Below, piece by piece: positions 33,445 through 44,489 of a stretch of DNA of 64,000 nucleotides (positions are counted from its first letter, which is position 1; each line of letters begins with the position of its first letter). Origin of the DNA: Cystobasidium ongulense (Eukaryota; Basidiomycota; Cystobasidiomycetes; Cystobasidiales; Cystobasidiaceae); contig BQUP01000007.1 of assembly GCA_022835595.1 (NCBI GenBank), positions 744,001 through 808,000 of the forward strand, written 5' to 3'. The notes under the pieces were generated by a model. That model was not told the DNA's origin. It did not search any database and worked only from the letters and a program-made list of their open reading frames with translations. The translations under genes and the position numbers were made by a program.

Positions 33445-35971
33445 CTATTCCTCGTCCGCAAAGCCGAAGGTCGAAAGGGACATGAGATTCGGCTTGTTGG
33501 CATAAAAAGTGCCCAGTACAGGCAGCTTTCGCAGTTCAACTTCGCCAAATCCCCGAACTGTAGACCGAGCTTCTGTGAATCCCTTGATTCCAGTCCTGCA
33601 GAAATTGTGAACAATTAGCGAACTTGACAATTGAGCCCAGTATCCGTTTGTGGGAAGAGTGGCTTACAGAGCACCCTTTCCACCACTGAATATAATCTTA
33701 GCGATCCACTTCTGCAGTACTTCCGTTCTCAAGATGTCCAGCGGAATATTCCTAGTCATGCTTCTCATGATCGTTTGGTTTCTTTCATTGATGTATGTTT
33801 GTGCCGGCTGCCAATCTTTAGTCCTGAATCTCGCAAAGGCATTGGCAGGTAGTGGGCTAGGAGGCATTGCTTTGTCATCTTCACCTGCTTTGGAAGGCGG
33901 CGGTAGTCCATCATATAGTAGTATATCCGGCCATATCGATGTTACGTTTATCCCACCTTGTAATTGATCTAGAGCTTCGGGCATTGCTAATTCTCCTTGA
34001 ATTTCACCATCACACTCCCATCCTGCTCCACCATTCTGAGCAGCGTGTATTCTCATCTTATCAATTTTCAGATCCTTGAGAAGATCTCTCTCATCAGGTG
34101 GTAGGCCCGGTATGATGTTTGTGACTACAAGAGGTTCAAGTAGAGGAGGCAGGAATGAGGGTATCCGCTTGGCGTATGGAGATTCAGAATCAAAGGATAG
34201 ATGTACTGTATTGTTCTTTCCTGCTAGGTAGCGACTAATGAATGCACTCAAGGCCTCTGATAGTGGAGTAGAGCTGTTTCCAGTCTGTTCAACTGTACCA
34301 TTGATCGAAACATCGAAATATTCCTTGTCTGAAGGAATAAAAAAAGGTTCAACAACACCTCTAGCAAGTAATACCAGCTTCTCATCTTCCTTTTCTAGAT
34401 TTTCTGATGTCTTGTTCTTCTTGGGTGAGGATGGAGAAGACAAGAAAATCTTATAAGGCCAAGCGAATGGAATATCGAGATCGAGAGAATATTGGTGCAT
34501 TTGTTCATAGCCTGGGTTCTTGACGCGAGCTGAAGCATAGATAGCCAAAGTCTCATCAGGCAGGCTGGTCTTGTTGTGTCCAGGTTTGTGATGGTGCGTC
34601 GAGTTGTTCGGTATCGCTACGAGCGAATACGACTTGAGCTGAACCATCTCATCTGGGTTTGGCATATCGGGTGAGTCAGGCACTGTTAAAATACGAATAC
34701 GAAAAGAAAACAAGTTAGTACGCCACTCCTGTCAGCCAGAGGGAAAACGCAAAAGCCGTACCTTCAAAGCTTTGATCGACTTGGACATCTTCAACTTTTT
34801 GTCCTCCGTATCGACTGACTATTGCGGATAGCCAGGATCTATCCTCCTGCTTACCCAGACTGAGATTGGCTTCCTGTATCTTGACGCGTACATTACCAAT
34901 TCTATCTTCTAATGTCTGATTGATAAACATAGCCATGTGATTGGGATCCAATACTTGGAATGGTACAGTGAATGAAATGCTCTCTAGCCAGGATAAATCG
35001 TCGGCATCGTATGAGTCTGATTTAGGAAAGTATAGTGGAAGAGCAACAGGACCTTCTAGACCTGTCGCTGCCATTGGTTGTGTAGCGTTTAAAGGATCTA
35101 GAAGTAGTATAGGCGATGGAAGATCAACGCTCGCTTGACCTGTTCTTCTAGTTGCCCACCCTATAAGCTTTCTTTCTGTTCTTCTCGACCATGAGAGTTT
35201 CTTGTTGTCCATAGTGTGGAATCTCTCCGAGCCAAAGGTAGTAGTGTTCCACCCAAAGACAGTCCTGACATCGATTCCCATTCGCATGTCCACCCTGACA
35301 ATCGTTGAATCACTCTCCATCTTCACTACCTTGATTTGATCCGGCCCTCTCCAGACTAATGCATTCTGTGCTCTTTCCTTGATGAGAACGCCTCCGTCAC
35401 CCATATGCTCGGATACGAATCTTCCTATCCACATGTGAATAATTGCGAAAGCTAGGAAGGCTAGGCCTAGCAGAAACAAGAAAAAGTAGAGTAGACCCGT
35501 CTTCCACGTAGGGAGGTAGCGCCGCCACGAGCATCTTCGACCCTGGGCATGCTTGCTGTTCCATGATCCCAGCAGTTGGTCAATTGAATCTGCATCATCA
35601 TCGTCGTCGGATAGGTGACCTGCAGCGGTTGTGCGCCTGGAAGAGTGCTTGCCCCGGCGTCCATTGCGGCGTGATGGGCGGTCATCATCATCGTCGTCGC
35701 CGTCTTCAGAGAGCAGTCCTCGCCCATGCCTGACAATGGCGGAGTTGCGCTGAGTGGATGGAAGGCCAGTAGAGGAGCCATCTCGCATTCCACCGTCTAC
35801 GAGCGACTGTTGCGATGCATGCTGTCCGGCGTCATCATCGTTGTCGCTGCTTGTTGCTGCTGCTGCTGCGCCATTGCGGCGGTCATCGCCGGCACCGGGC
35901 TCGTCGTCGCTGAGGAAAATAGGTCCCCTCCTCTTGACACCAGTCCCGAAGAACTCGCGTATCTTGTCCAT
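33445..35971 (-). CDS. Single-span membrane protein with DUF3712-type lumenal domains (vacuolar Tag1-like)
   Basis: Exons 35971-34762, 34682-33668 and 33595-33445 give 791 residues. Order: an acidic and Arg-rich cytosolic N-terminus of about 150 residues (MDKIREFFGTGVKRRGPIF, Asp runs); one strong membrane segment (LLYFFLFLLGLAFLAFAII); then a long lumenal part with many N-x-S/T sites and LEA-like beta repeats (FINQTLEDRIGNVRVKIQEA). The last exon ends with GFTEARSTVRGFGEVELRK and FGFADEE. This layout matches fungal DUF3712 proteins such as yeast Tag1, a vacuolar membrane protein that works with the V-ATPase to end autophagy. Localisation and role here are inferred. It is divergent from TRM6 with 273 bp between start codons. 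Confidence 0.75.
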
Positions 35972-36244
35972 GCTGTATGCTTGCTGTGGGAGAAGAGAGA
36001 GCTGATGTGGGCATGCTGATGGCTGGTATGGCGGGCGTGATCGAGGAAGCAAAGTGCAGCAGAGGCGGTGATGGAGCGTAGACAGCAGCGGCAGGCTGGA
36101 GAGTGGCAGCATAAGGCTTTGATGGAGGTCTCTAGCAGGCTTCCTTGCTAGCTGGCATTTCCAGGTGACTTTGTCGCTTCTCGCCACCACCACACTGCTG
36201 CAGCTCTGTCTTCCACCATACCCATCAGCAAGCAAGCAGCAAGC
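35972..36244. promoter_or_regulatory. Shared divergent promoter, DUF3712 gene / TRM6
   Basis: Only 273 bp separate the two start codons, so regulatory sites are probably shared. The sequence is rich in GCAG repeats; no specific factor site is claimed. Confidence 0.5.
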
Positions 36245-38041
36245 ATGGACGATACAGCAGCGAGCACTGCTCCAGTTGCGTCCACTTCTGCTCTTCCACC
36301 ACCTCCAGCCTTGAGCGACCGCAGCCGCACCCATGTCCAGCCAGGCGATTCAGTCCTGCTTCAACTGCCATCGAAAAATATCAAAGTCGTGAGACTGATT
36401 GAAGGAAACAATATCGTCAATCTCGGCAAATACGGCAGCTTTGATGCCAGAACTCAGCTGTTTGGACAACCTTACGGACTCACCTTGGAAGTCGTCTCAC
36501 CGGCTTCTAATGCAGCAAGTCCTGCTGTAGATTCGCAGCTGGATGATCAACAGCAAGACACTCTGGAAAAGCAAGATAGCAGAGATATCGAGGCTGAATC
36601 CAAGAAGAGAGATGCCAATGGAAAGGTGAAAGAAAATGCAAAGAAAGATGAAACAGCGCAAAATCAAGCTTTATGTACCCTGAGACCCTACCAGGAGCTG
36701 TCCTTAGAAGACATAGAAGTAGACGAAGCAACAAACGAGAATATCTTGGCATCAGGAGCAAAGGTACGACCTATTGCTTCGCTACTGATACAATGGATCT
36801 AGCTGACTACTTTGTTGACTCTTGTTTCACCCATCATTTGCCATCATTTGACAGACCTTGAGCTACGAAGACATCCAAGAGTTGAAACGTCAAGGAATAG
36901 ATGGTCGAGAGATTATAGCACGTCAAATAGCAGAACATGAAGCTTTCGAGTTCAAGAACGCCTACAGTAAAGCAAAGTATCAGAAACGTAAAGAATCAAA
37001 ATACTTGAAATACTTCACATTGTTACCACCTACGATGTACAACATCTGTAAATATCAATATGACAACGAACCTAAGAAGATTAGAGATTTAAGACCCGAT
37101 TCTTTAGCTCAATTAATTACTCTAGCTAACATCAGGCCGGGTAGTAGAGTTATCGTCGTTGATGATGCAGGTGGTTTAGTTGTTGGTTCATTAGCGGAAC
37201 GTATGGCCGGTGAGCAGACGTTTCCCCTCATACAAATTCTACAAAGCTGAAGTTACCTCATCTTTGTCATTCGATGTAATAGGTCAAGGCCTCATCTTCC
37301 AGCTACATCAGAATGATTCACCCCCTTCGAACACCTTCCTACCACTTTTCAACCTCCCATCATCCTACACTTCTCCAAACGTGTTAAAATCAATACATTT
37401 CGGATGGACAGACGAGACATGGGAGTCCTCAGAAACACCAATTGAGGATGATTTCCAAGACGATCCTGATAAGACAGATAAACAAAAGTATAGAGCTATG
37501 AAGAAAAAATGGGCTCAAGATGCTATATTGAACCTTGTCAAGGAATACAAAGCTGGTGACTTTGATGCGTGAGTCGAGTCCCCATTTCTCTGATTTGGGT
37601 TGAACTTATCGGTATTGTGATATAGACTGGTTGTGTGCTCACAATATGAGCCAATGTCAATACTCAAGCGTGTGCTACCTTCACTTGGTGGATCTGCGCA
37701 AATTGTAATACATAGTCCGGTCATTCAGGTGAGTATACGAAACAATACCTTAAATTGCATTGTTACTGACAGAGTTTCCGAAACTACCGCAGCCGCTCTC
37801 CGATATGCTTCAAGCATTAATGCCTTTAGAAACCATTCTAAATCCCACAATAACCGAGCCTTTCCTCCGGCAATATCAAGTCCTTCCAGGTCGCACACAT
37901 CCAGAAATGAACGGGACAGCACACGGAGGTTTCTTATTACATGCTACTAAAATATTATTGGATGATTTAGACGGCAAGGAGAAGAACTTTGCTATCGGGA
38001 AAGGTCACGAAAGGAGGAGCAATAAGAAAAGAAAGAAGTAG
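36245..38041 (+). CDS. TRM6: tRNA (adenine-58-N1)-methyltransferase non-catalytic subunit (Trm6/Gcd10)
   Basis: Trm6 pairs with catalytic Trm61 to make m1A58 in tRNA, needed for initiator tRNA stability. Exons 36245-36763, 36855-37209, 37283-37568, 37626-37728 and 37793-38041 give 503 residues in phase. Family features: an N-terminal beta-barrel starting VQPGDSVLLQLPSKNIKVVR with IVNLGKYGSFDARTQLFGQP; the tightly conserved TLSYEDIQELKRQG; the YSKAKYQKRKESKYLKYFTL stretch that contacts tRNA; the Rossmann-like strand VIVVDDAGGLVVGSLAERM without a complete SAM motif, as expected for the non-catalytic partner; and the C-terminal RTHPEMNGTAHGGFLLHA. The acidic/lysine insert between the barrel and exon 2 is disordered. 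The basic end KKRKK may help nuclear import. Confidence 0.95.
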
Positions 38042-38246
38042 ATAGAAAATAAACGTACTCTTTAGTACCTATTAAGGACGTCGTATTAACAGTACAGGAT
38101 AGATATGGGAACGAGTTCGTCTTCTGGCTTCTGGTAACATGAGGATATGTGGCGTCTCCCGGCCCGATGATCGCGAACTGACTCGCGTCAAATAGCTTAC
38201 CCTGACTTTCCGTTACAACCACTTCAGCATTCTTTTATAGATAGAA

Positions 38247-39542
38247 ATGGCATCTCTAAGACTCATTCAGTGGGTGCTTCCTTGCACTCTCATATCTTCT
38301 TGCGCTGACCGCCCTGTATTAACAGTCTGGTACGGTAGACTTGTTCCTTTTGCCAATCCCGGCATAATTGACGTACTAAGAAATCTTTTGCAGAACGAGG
38401 ACACAAGCTGGCTTATACAATGGAAAGGCCACGAGGAAGCTGAACCGTTCAATCTCGTCATCGATCCATGGCTCACGGGTAAGGTGCCCAAACTTCTGAA
38501 GCCGCTCCAACCGATGTCGACAGTGGGCCGATCATCCATACACGTGCTGATATTCGACTTCTGTGACAACTATCGTAGAGTCTCAGGTGGACTATGTCCC
38601 GCTATTCAGTAAACAGAGTCACGTCGTCGAGCCTGCTTATGCATCAATATCAGCAATCGAGCAAGCTTTCGGACCAGTATCGGCTATTTTCAATACAGTA
38701 GAATATACAGATCAGTGGGTTTGCTTTGCATCCATACATGCCATTCATTGCTCATCCTCACCCACTAGTACGCATGAGGCAACACTAGAAACGGCAAGAC
38801 CAGAGACACCCGCCTTTGCTCGCAAAGATGCGAAGAAACGGATAGATCATTGGAAGATTTTCGACAGACCAGTTGCTACAGTCAGGCAATACAATCCTAA
38901 AGTAGATACATCTACACTTCCAGACACTCTAGTTCAATTGGCGGGGCGTGCAGGATGGTCAGAAGATGTTGTCGATTCTCTTCCTGAAGATGTCTCGCTC
39001 CTTTGGGTACCTACGGACGACTGGTTCGACGCAACCAGCGACGCCCTGCATGGGGTAGCTGTCATCCAGTTCGACGCGCCACCTACACCCGATGGTTCTG
39101 CGTCGAAAACCTATTCTATTTTATACTCGCCACATGGGGCTCCTGCAAGTTGCCTGTCCAAAACACTGGCTGCGCTCGATACCTTGCCGCATCACGAGTG
39201 TCTGGCTCTAATACATCACTTCGACGAGATCTACATACCCCCAATTGGATCAGTATTCAGAGGGTTGCAAGGTGGAGCAGATCTAGCGATGGCTGCGAAG
39301 TCAAAGTATTGGTTCAGGACGCACGGTGAGCAGGTATTAGCATGCGATACGGAAAATCCGAAAGCTTACACAACGGCTTCACCCGGCATGACCCTTCCGA
39401 AGACGAGCTCAAAGCTGGTGAAGGTCTCATTGCCAAGATTTCGCAGCGAGTGCGAAATTCAGCCAAAGAGGCGCAGGAACTCGTTTCCGATGACATCGAA
39501 GTCATCGAGTTGCCATGTGGAGAGTCCTTTGATCTATTATAA
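38247..39542 (+). CDS. Metallo-beta-lactamase-fold hydrolase of a fungal family, 3' structure unresolved
   Basis: Exons 38247-38478 and 38579-38714 are secure: DPWLTG joins ESQVDYVPLFSKQ. Exon 3 starts at 38769. The join across intron 2 gives VEYTDHTHEATLE, which matches the metal-site motif (T-D-H-x-H) of this MBL-fold family, with its first two His apparently lost. A later motif SKYWFRTHGE resembles the RYW..THDE ending of the same proteins. From about 39320 the frame of exon 3 loses its coding look, while another frame carries a convincing C-terminus (ELKAGEGLIAKISQRV ... ELPCGESFDLL, stop at 39540-39542). The frame change needs either an intron of about 59 nt from 39305 (which would remove YWFRTHGE) or a frame error. 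The N-terminal 60 residues are also unlike the family and may hide an intron. Function: hydrolase, substrate unknown. Confidence 0.65.
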
Positions 39543-39707
39543 CAATCGTGATCACCAAACGTGTCTACTATTCCTGCTGTTACAATTTGTCGTCTGTAGC
39601 TAGACTTAAGCTGTACAACAGAAAGTGTTTCTCGAGTCACCCGCTAACTTGACGTCTGGATAGACGTGACTACGACCGCGTGTCCCGTAAAGGCTACCAC
39701 ATAAAGC

Positions 39708-42700
39708 TTAACCTCGACCCCGTAAACGAGCAGCAATTGCAGCAGCCAGGTCATTTTCTCCTGGACGCACTGAGGCAAATCATCACGAAGAGGAGTTAGC
39801 TCAAATCCTATGCATGCAGTCGCCAGAGGTCGTGGACTGTGTAAAAAGCTCACCAGCGCTCGCTGCCGGAGTCGCAGCCACAACGCTGCTCCTGATAGCC
39901 GGAGATGCCTTTCCGGATCCATTCGCTTTGGGAGGGGCAGGCGGCGCCCTTTTCGCCGGAGCTGGAGGTGGTGCACGATGGGTAACTGGTTCTTCCTTGA
40001 GGTAAGCTGTCGGCGCCCATCCTGATCCGGACGATTTCTTGACGAGACACCAGCCTGTACCACCGTCGTCCTTTTGTTCCATCTCGACGAGTTCTCCTTT
40101 GGTCAAGGCAATTTCACCATCTGCTGTCGCCTGGAAGTCGTACAGAGCTTTCCACATCGGCTTGGTAGGCGCCTGAGATTCAGACTCTCGCGTCAGAAGG
40201 GCCTTTGATAATAGGTAGTAACGAAACGATCGTGCTTACAGGAGCTGCCACGGGAGGTCTAGGCGGAGCAGGCGGCGTCCTGGTACTTGCCATAGGCGGT
40301 GCGGCCACCTTCTTGGCGACCGGAGCCACTGGCACCATTGCGACTTTAGCGGTAGAAAGAGTTGGGGCAGCAGCTGCTGGACCTGCGCCATTGTTTCGAT
40401 TGTTCAGTATAGAAGGCGCAGGTGGAGGTGCGGCGACGTTGCCAGTTGGGAGAGCTTGAGCTTTAGGTTTTGGCTTGGGAGCTGGCACGGCGCGAGGTTT
40501 GGCGGCGGTCTTGCCCGGTCCACCAGGCCTGAGAAGCTTGCCCTGCGTGACAGGCTTGACGACGCCGGGTTTTCGTCTTGCTGGTGGGCGAGAGACGCTG
40601 TTGGGTGGCTCGCCAGAACCAACTCGGACTTCGTGACTTTTGTATATGTCGTTCTTCGTGACACTTTCATCTCTAGTAAACTTGATGGTTGCCTTCTTGT
40701 CCTTCTTTTTGGCGTACTCGACAGTTGGGCCAATGAGGACGCTCACACTGCCATTGGTCTGCTGTTGCAAATGAGTGATGAACTCAGTCTTGAAGACGCA
40801 GGAGATGACCGGATCTCCCTCTTCGTTGCTCCTGGTGTTAAGGACGATCCAGTCATCTCGCAGGGTCGAGAGCGAGACTGCTGTGATCAGTGTCAACGGA
40901 ATCTTCCGTTCAAGCGTTGTAGTAGGTCTGTTTTGCACAAGCTGCGAGATGAGTATATAGACGGCTCCATTCGTCTGCACAAAGCTTATATCAGCTTATA
41001 CGTTTTCTTCGCACAAAGCATGTTGCCATACTCACAAGGATCAAGAAACGTGGACTAGGCCTACTTGAGCGTCCAAGTTTCGATACGAGGATCTCGCAGC
41101 GCATGCTGAATGCCACAGTCTCAGATGATCCCATATTACATGCTGCTCGCAAGGCTTGACCGAAAGCAGACTTTCCATTGACATCGAGGTAGTCACCTCT
41201 GAATTGTCGCATGCTGACAAGACTGTAACGTCTTCTTTCTTTGCGTTGTCCAAGGACTTGATGACCATAGTCGCGAAGGCGAATATACTGAATACCTTCT
41301 TTTTTGTTAAGCCAGAATCGCTGAATGCGTGAAGCGCATTCGTTTCTGTATCTGACGTAGTTTCGCCACGCTCGCTGAATACGGGTGGCCATATTGTGCC
41401 AGTATCGATCTCTCATGGTCTCTAGTGCAAAGAGCGTCTCGGGATTCTTGATAAATGCCTTCGTCAAGCCCATTTGCCACTCCTCCTTGGCAATCCCGGT
41501 GTCCTTCAAGATTCGCTCGCAGCCTGACCGAGAGTCGCCTTGCCAGATGTAGTCTCCAGCATATGACGTTGCCGGCGACAAAAGGTAAAATCGTTCAATC
41601 ATCTTCTCGAACGTATTTCTGTAAGCGAAACCTGCTCGGCGGACACGAATATTCTCCTTCAAACCTAAATACTTAATTTGATGCAAGATAGCCTTTATGT
41701 CGTATTCTGATGCACTCTTGTTCTGATTAGGCTTGATTGTTCGGATGTAAGAGGGTTGAGACTTCATCAACTTGTCGACTAGTGCATTTGCGGAAGTCTA
41801 ATATGCAGTATTAGCGACAAGCCTTGAACTTTCATAATTAGGTGAAACGTCGCTTACCTTAATCTTGTCACCTTGCGTGGGAGGACGCTTCTTTGAGTCT
41901 GGATCGGGTCTATCAGGGAACAAGCCCTGCAAGAAGGGATTGGAAGAGTTGACCGCAAGATCAAGCAAATCTTTGTTGAGGACGTCCTTATTCTTATCTG
42001 TCATTCCCGATACGTTGTACATTACATCACCGGCATAGTGTTTGACCAGGAATTTGCTTCCGCGTGACTCAAATTGCTACACGAGAAACGATCTCAGCGA
42101 GGTTCCTCGGGTTGGCAGATGTGCAGCTTACAGGATGAGACGACAGACTGCCTAGCCTCTGAACAAAAGAATTGTCCGCGGCAGCTGGATCAGCGTGTGC
42201 AGTCGCACAGGCATCGTTCAACGCGGCAAAGATGCCAGGAGGACGTTTGCCCTCAATGAGGTCGCAGACAATCTGATTATTGAAATATTGGATAGGTGTC
42301 CACTTGATTTGTTCGCGAACGTATTCTTCTTGTTCCGTTTTAAGCGTGAGCTCAATGAAGATCTGCTGCAGCTTTTCATTGACATAGTTGATACAGAGCT
42401 GTTCGAAGGAGTTATTGTCGCTGTACAGGTATGAATGTAAGCCCCTTCACTGCGGAAAAGTTGCTGTGAGCGAAAGCCTTACAAGATTTCGAAACCGTAG
42501 ATGTCCAAGACGCCAATGATGAGGGAGCCTTGCGTTTGAGACTTCATACTTCTGTTGATCCGCTCTACAATCCAATCGAAGAGATTCGAGTAGATAGCCT
42601 TTGCGAGAGCGTCTCGAGCAGCAGCAGCTTGTGCAGGATTGAGTGGCACTTCATAGACAGAACCACGTCTACCACCAGCTCCACCGAAGCCACGCTGCGT

Positions 42701-44163
42701 CTCCATGACCCGTGAGGTTAGAGCCTTGTTCACTGCTGCAATATCTGTTTCCATCAAATATGCCACAAACTCGGGAACGCTTGCATCGCTGATCGCCGAA
42801 TTGCCCTCTGCATCTTCACGGAAAGTGACATTACCCAACCAGAGAATAATAGCCAGACATCGGAGAATCTCGGATTGTTCAGCACCAGAGATTCCAATTG
42901 TTTGCATAGCCTGCATGGTCTCCTTCCAGTCTGCAACATCGTCTATTCCCGGCACGTCTAGACAATTCGACTTGGCTGTGTAGGCATAGGCTGATGGGCC
43001 TTGTAGGCCCAATGCCTCCTTCTGGGCAGCAGAAGCGCCTTTCGTAAGCTGATAAAAGATGTGAAAGTTTCTCTCATCCTTGATCTGACCAACGACTCGA
43101 CCCTGTTGGTGGAAATAATGACACTTCAGCACAACTCTGAGCAAAACACTGTACAGACAACTGACCTTTTCCAGAAGGTAATTCGTGATGAGGGCTCCTA
43201 CTGGAGCTCCTTGAGCGTCAAACTCAATTTCAAGGTATTTGCCGAATCGACTGGAGTTATTGTTCCTCAGCGTCTTTGCGTTACCGAAACTTTCGAGTAA
43301 AGGGTTCGTAGCGAGGACCATATCTTTGACAGTGGAAATACCACCACCACTACCTCCAGAAGGACCAGCTACTTCAGCAATGTATTGCATGATACGTTTG
43401 GCTGCTTCTGTCTTTCCTGCACCAGACTCTCCCGAGATAATAACACATTGGTTCTCCTTGTACGACATGAGATTGTAGTACATCGACTCTGCAATGGCGT
43501 ATACGTGAGGTGGCATCTCTAGCCGATTCTTTCCTCTATATGAGCGTAGAACTTCGTCGGTGTAGATTGGAAGCATGCGGAAAGGGTTCACCGAGATAAG
43601 CACGTGGCCGATATACGTCTGTTCACAGGACGGCAGCGTTACGCATCAGTTTCTGCCAGATGTTTAATGTGCTCGTGTGGTTCTCATCTTCCACTTACAT
43701 AGATCTCAGCGTTCTCAAAGCGCTTCTTCAGATTGTCGTTGATAGCATCCTCCGAGATCGTGGACAAGAGCGTCATGTCGGATACACCAGCCTGTTTCTT
43801 CTTGAAGGAGTCCTTCCAATCCGCCTATAGGTTGCGACCACAAGGTATCTGTGTCAGCTATTGATACAGCTGTACACCGTCTTGAACCTGGATTGCTGTC
43901 CACTGTTCGTGACAGGCATGATCACTCACTCTCGCGATAGAGGCTTTGCCGCCTTTGCCTGGCTTTGCGCCAGCACTTGGGCCAACATCGACCTCGAGCT
44001 GGGTCCTGTCGACCTTCTTCTTTCCCTTCCTCGTGGGTGCCTGTCGAATGTATGCAATAGAGCCGTGTTGCGAGATGCGATGCGTGTGCCGGACCATACA
44101 ACGTCGTCAATAACGGGAACCAGCGACGAGGGCAGCAGAGGCAACGCCGAGATTACGCACCAT
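39708..44163 (-). CDS. MYO1: Class I myosin (Myo3/Myo5 type) with TH1, Pro-rich and SH3 tail
   Basis: An actin motor of cortical patches and endocytosis. Eleven exons (44163-44161, 44040-43930, 43824-43699, 43618-43166, 43102-42483, 42420-42132, 42076-41858, 41797-41036, 40974-40240, 40172-39854, 39769-39708) encode 1232 residues in phase. The first coding exon is only the ATG; exon 2 starts APTRKGKKK, as fungal class I myosins do. The motor has the P-loop [13 protein letters not shown], switch II DIYGFEIF, and a TEDS-site Ser in [15 protein letters not shown], the PAK-kinase target. Two IQ-like motifs follow ([23 protein letters not shown]), then TH1, a Pro/Ala-rich region and one SH3 ([19 protein letters not shown]). 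The tail ends [15 protein letters not shown] without the acidic Arp2/3-binding end. An optional 57-nt intron (39712-39656) would give another, also non-acidic, end. Confidence 0.95.
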
Positions 44164-44489
44164 GGTGGCTTCAGAGCTTCCAAAAGAAGCTGCAAAGCTT
44201 GTCGCCTTGTTCAGGCTGTTTCCCGCGTCAGAGTCGAGTTGCAGCAAGCAAGAGCAGTCAATGTGTGGCTTTTGGGTGAGGTAAGCAACGAGGGCAACCG
44301 AAGTGGCGGGCAAGTTGTGCGGAAGACACAGAGTCAATGCAGATTGCAATTGATACAGCTACATAACAAGATAGAGTCAATTGCTGATGCTGATGTAAAA
44401 GTTCCAACCTTAAGGAGAATGAATACGAAAAGAAAGGCCCATGTCACTTTGTTCTGACCCGCACAATAGCTGGCGGTCAATGCCAAAAC
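44164..44489. other. Short gap between BBC1 and MYO1, promoter of MYO1
   Basis: 327 bp between the BBC1 stop and the MYO1 ATG on the same strand. No gene seen. Confidence 0.5.

Noticed and set aside
38344-38402. Possible 59-nt intron (GTAGAC...TTTTGCAG) in the MBL-fold gene
   Set aside because: Removing it breaks the frame leading to DPWLTG from the only ATG found; left as an open question, not modelled.
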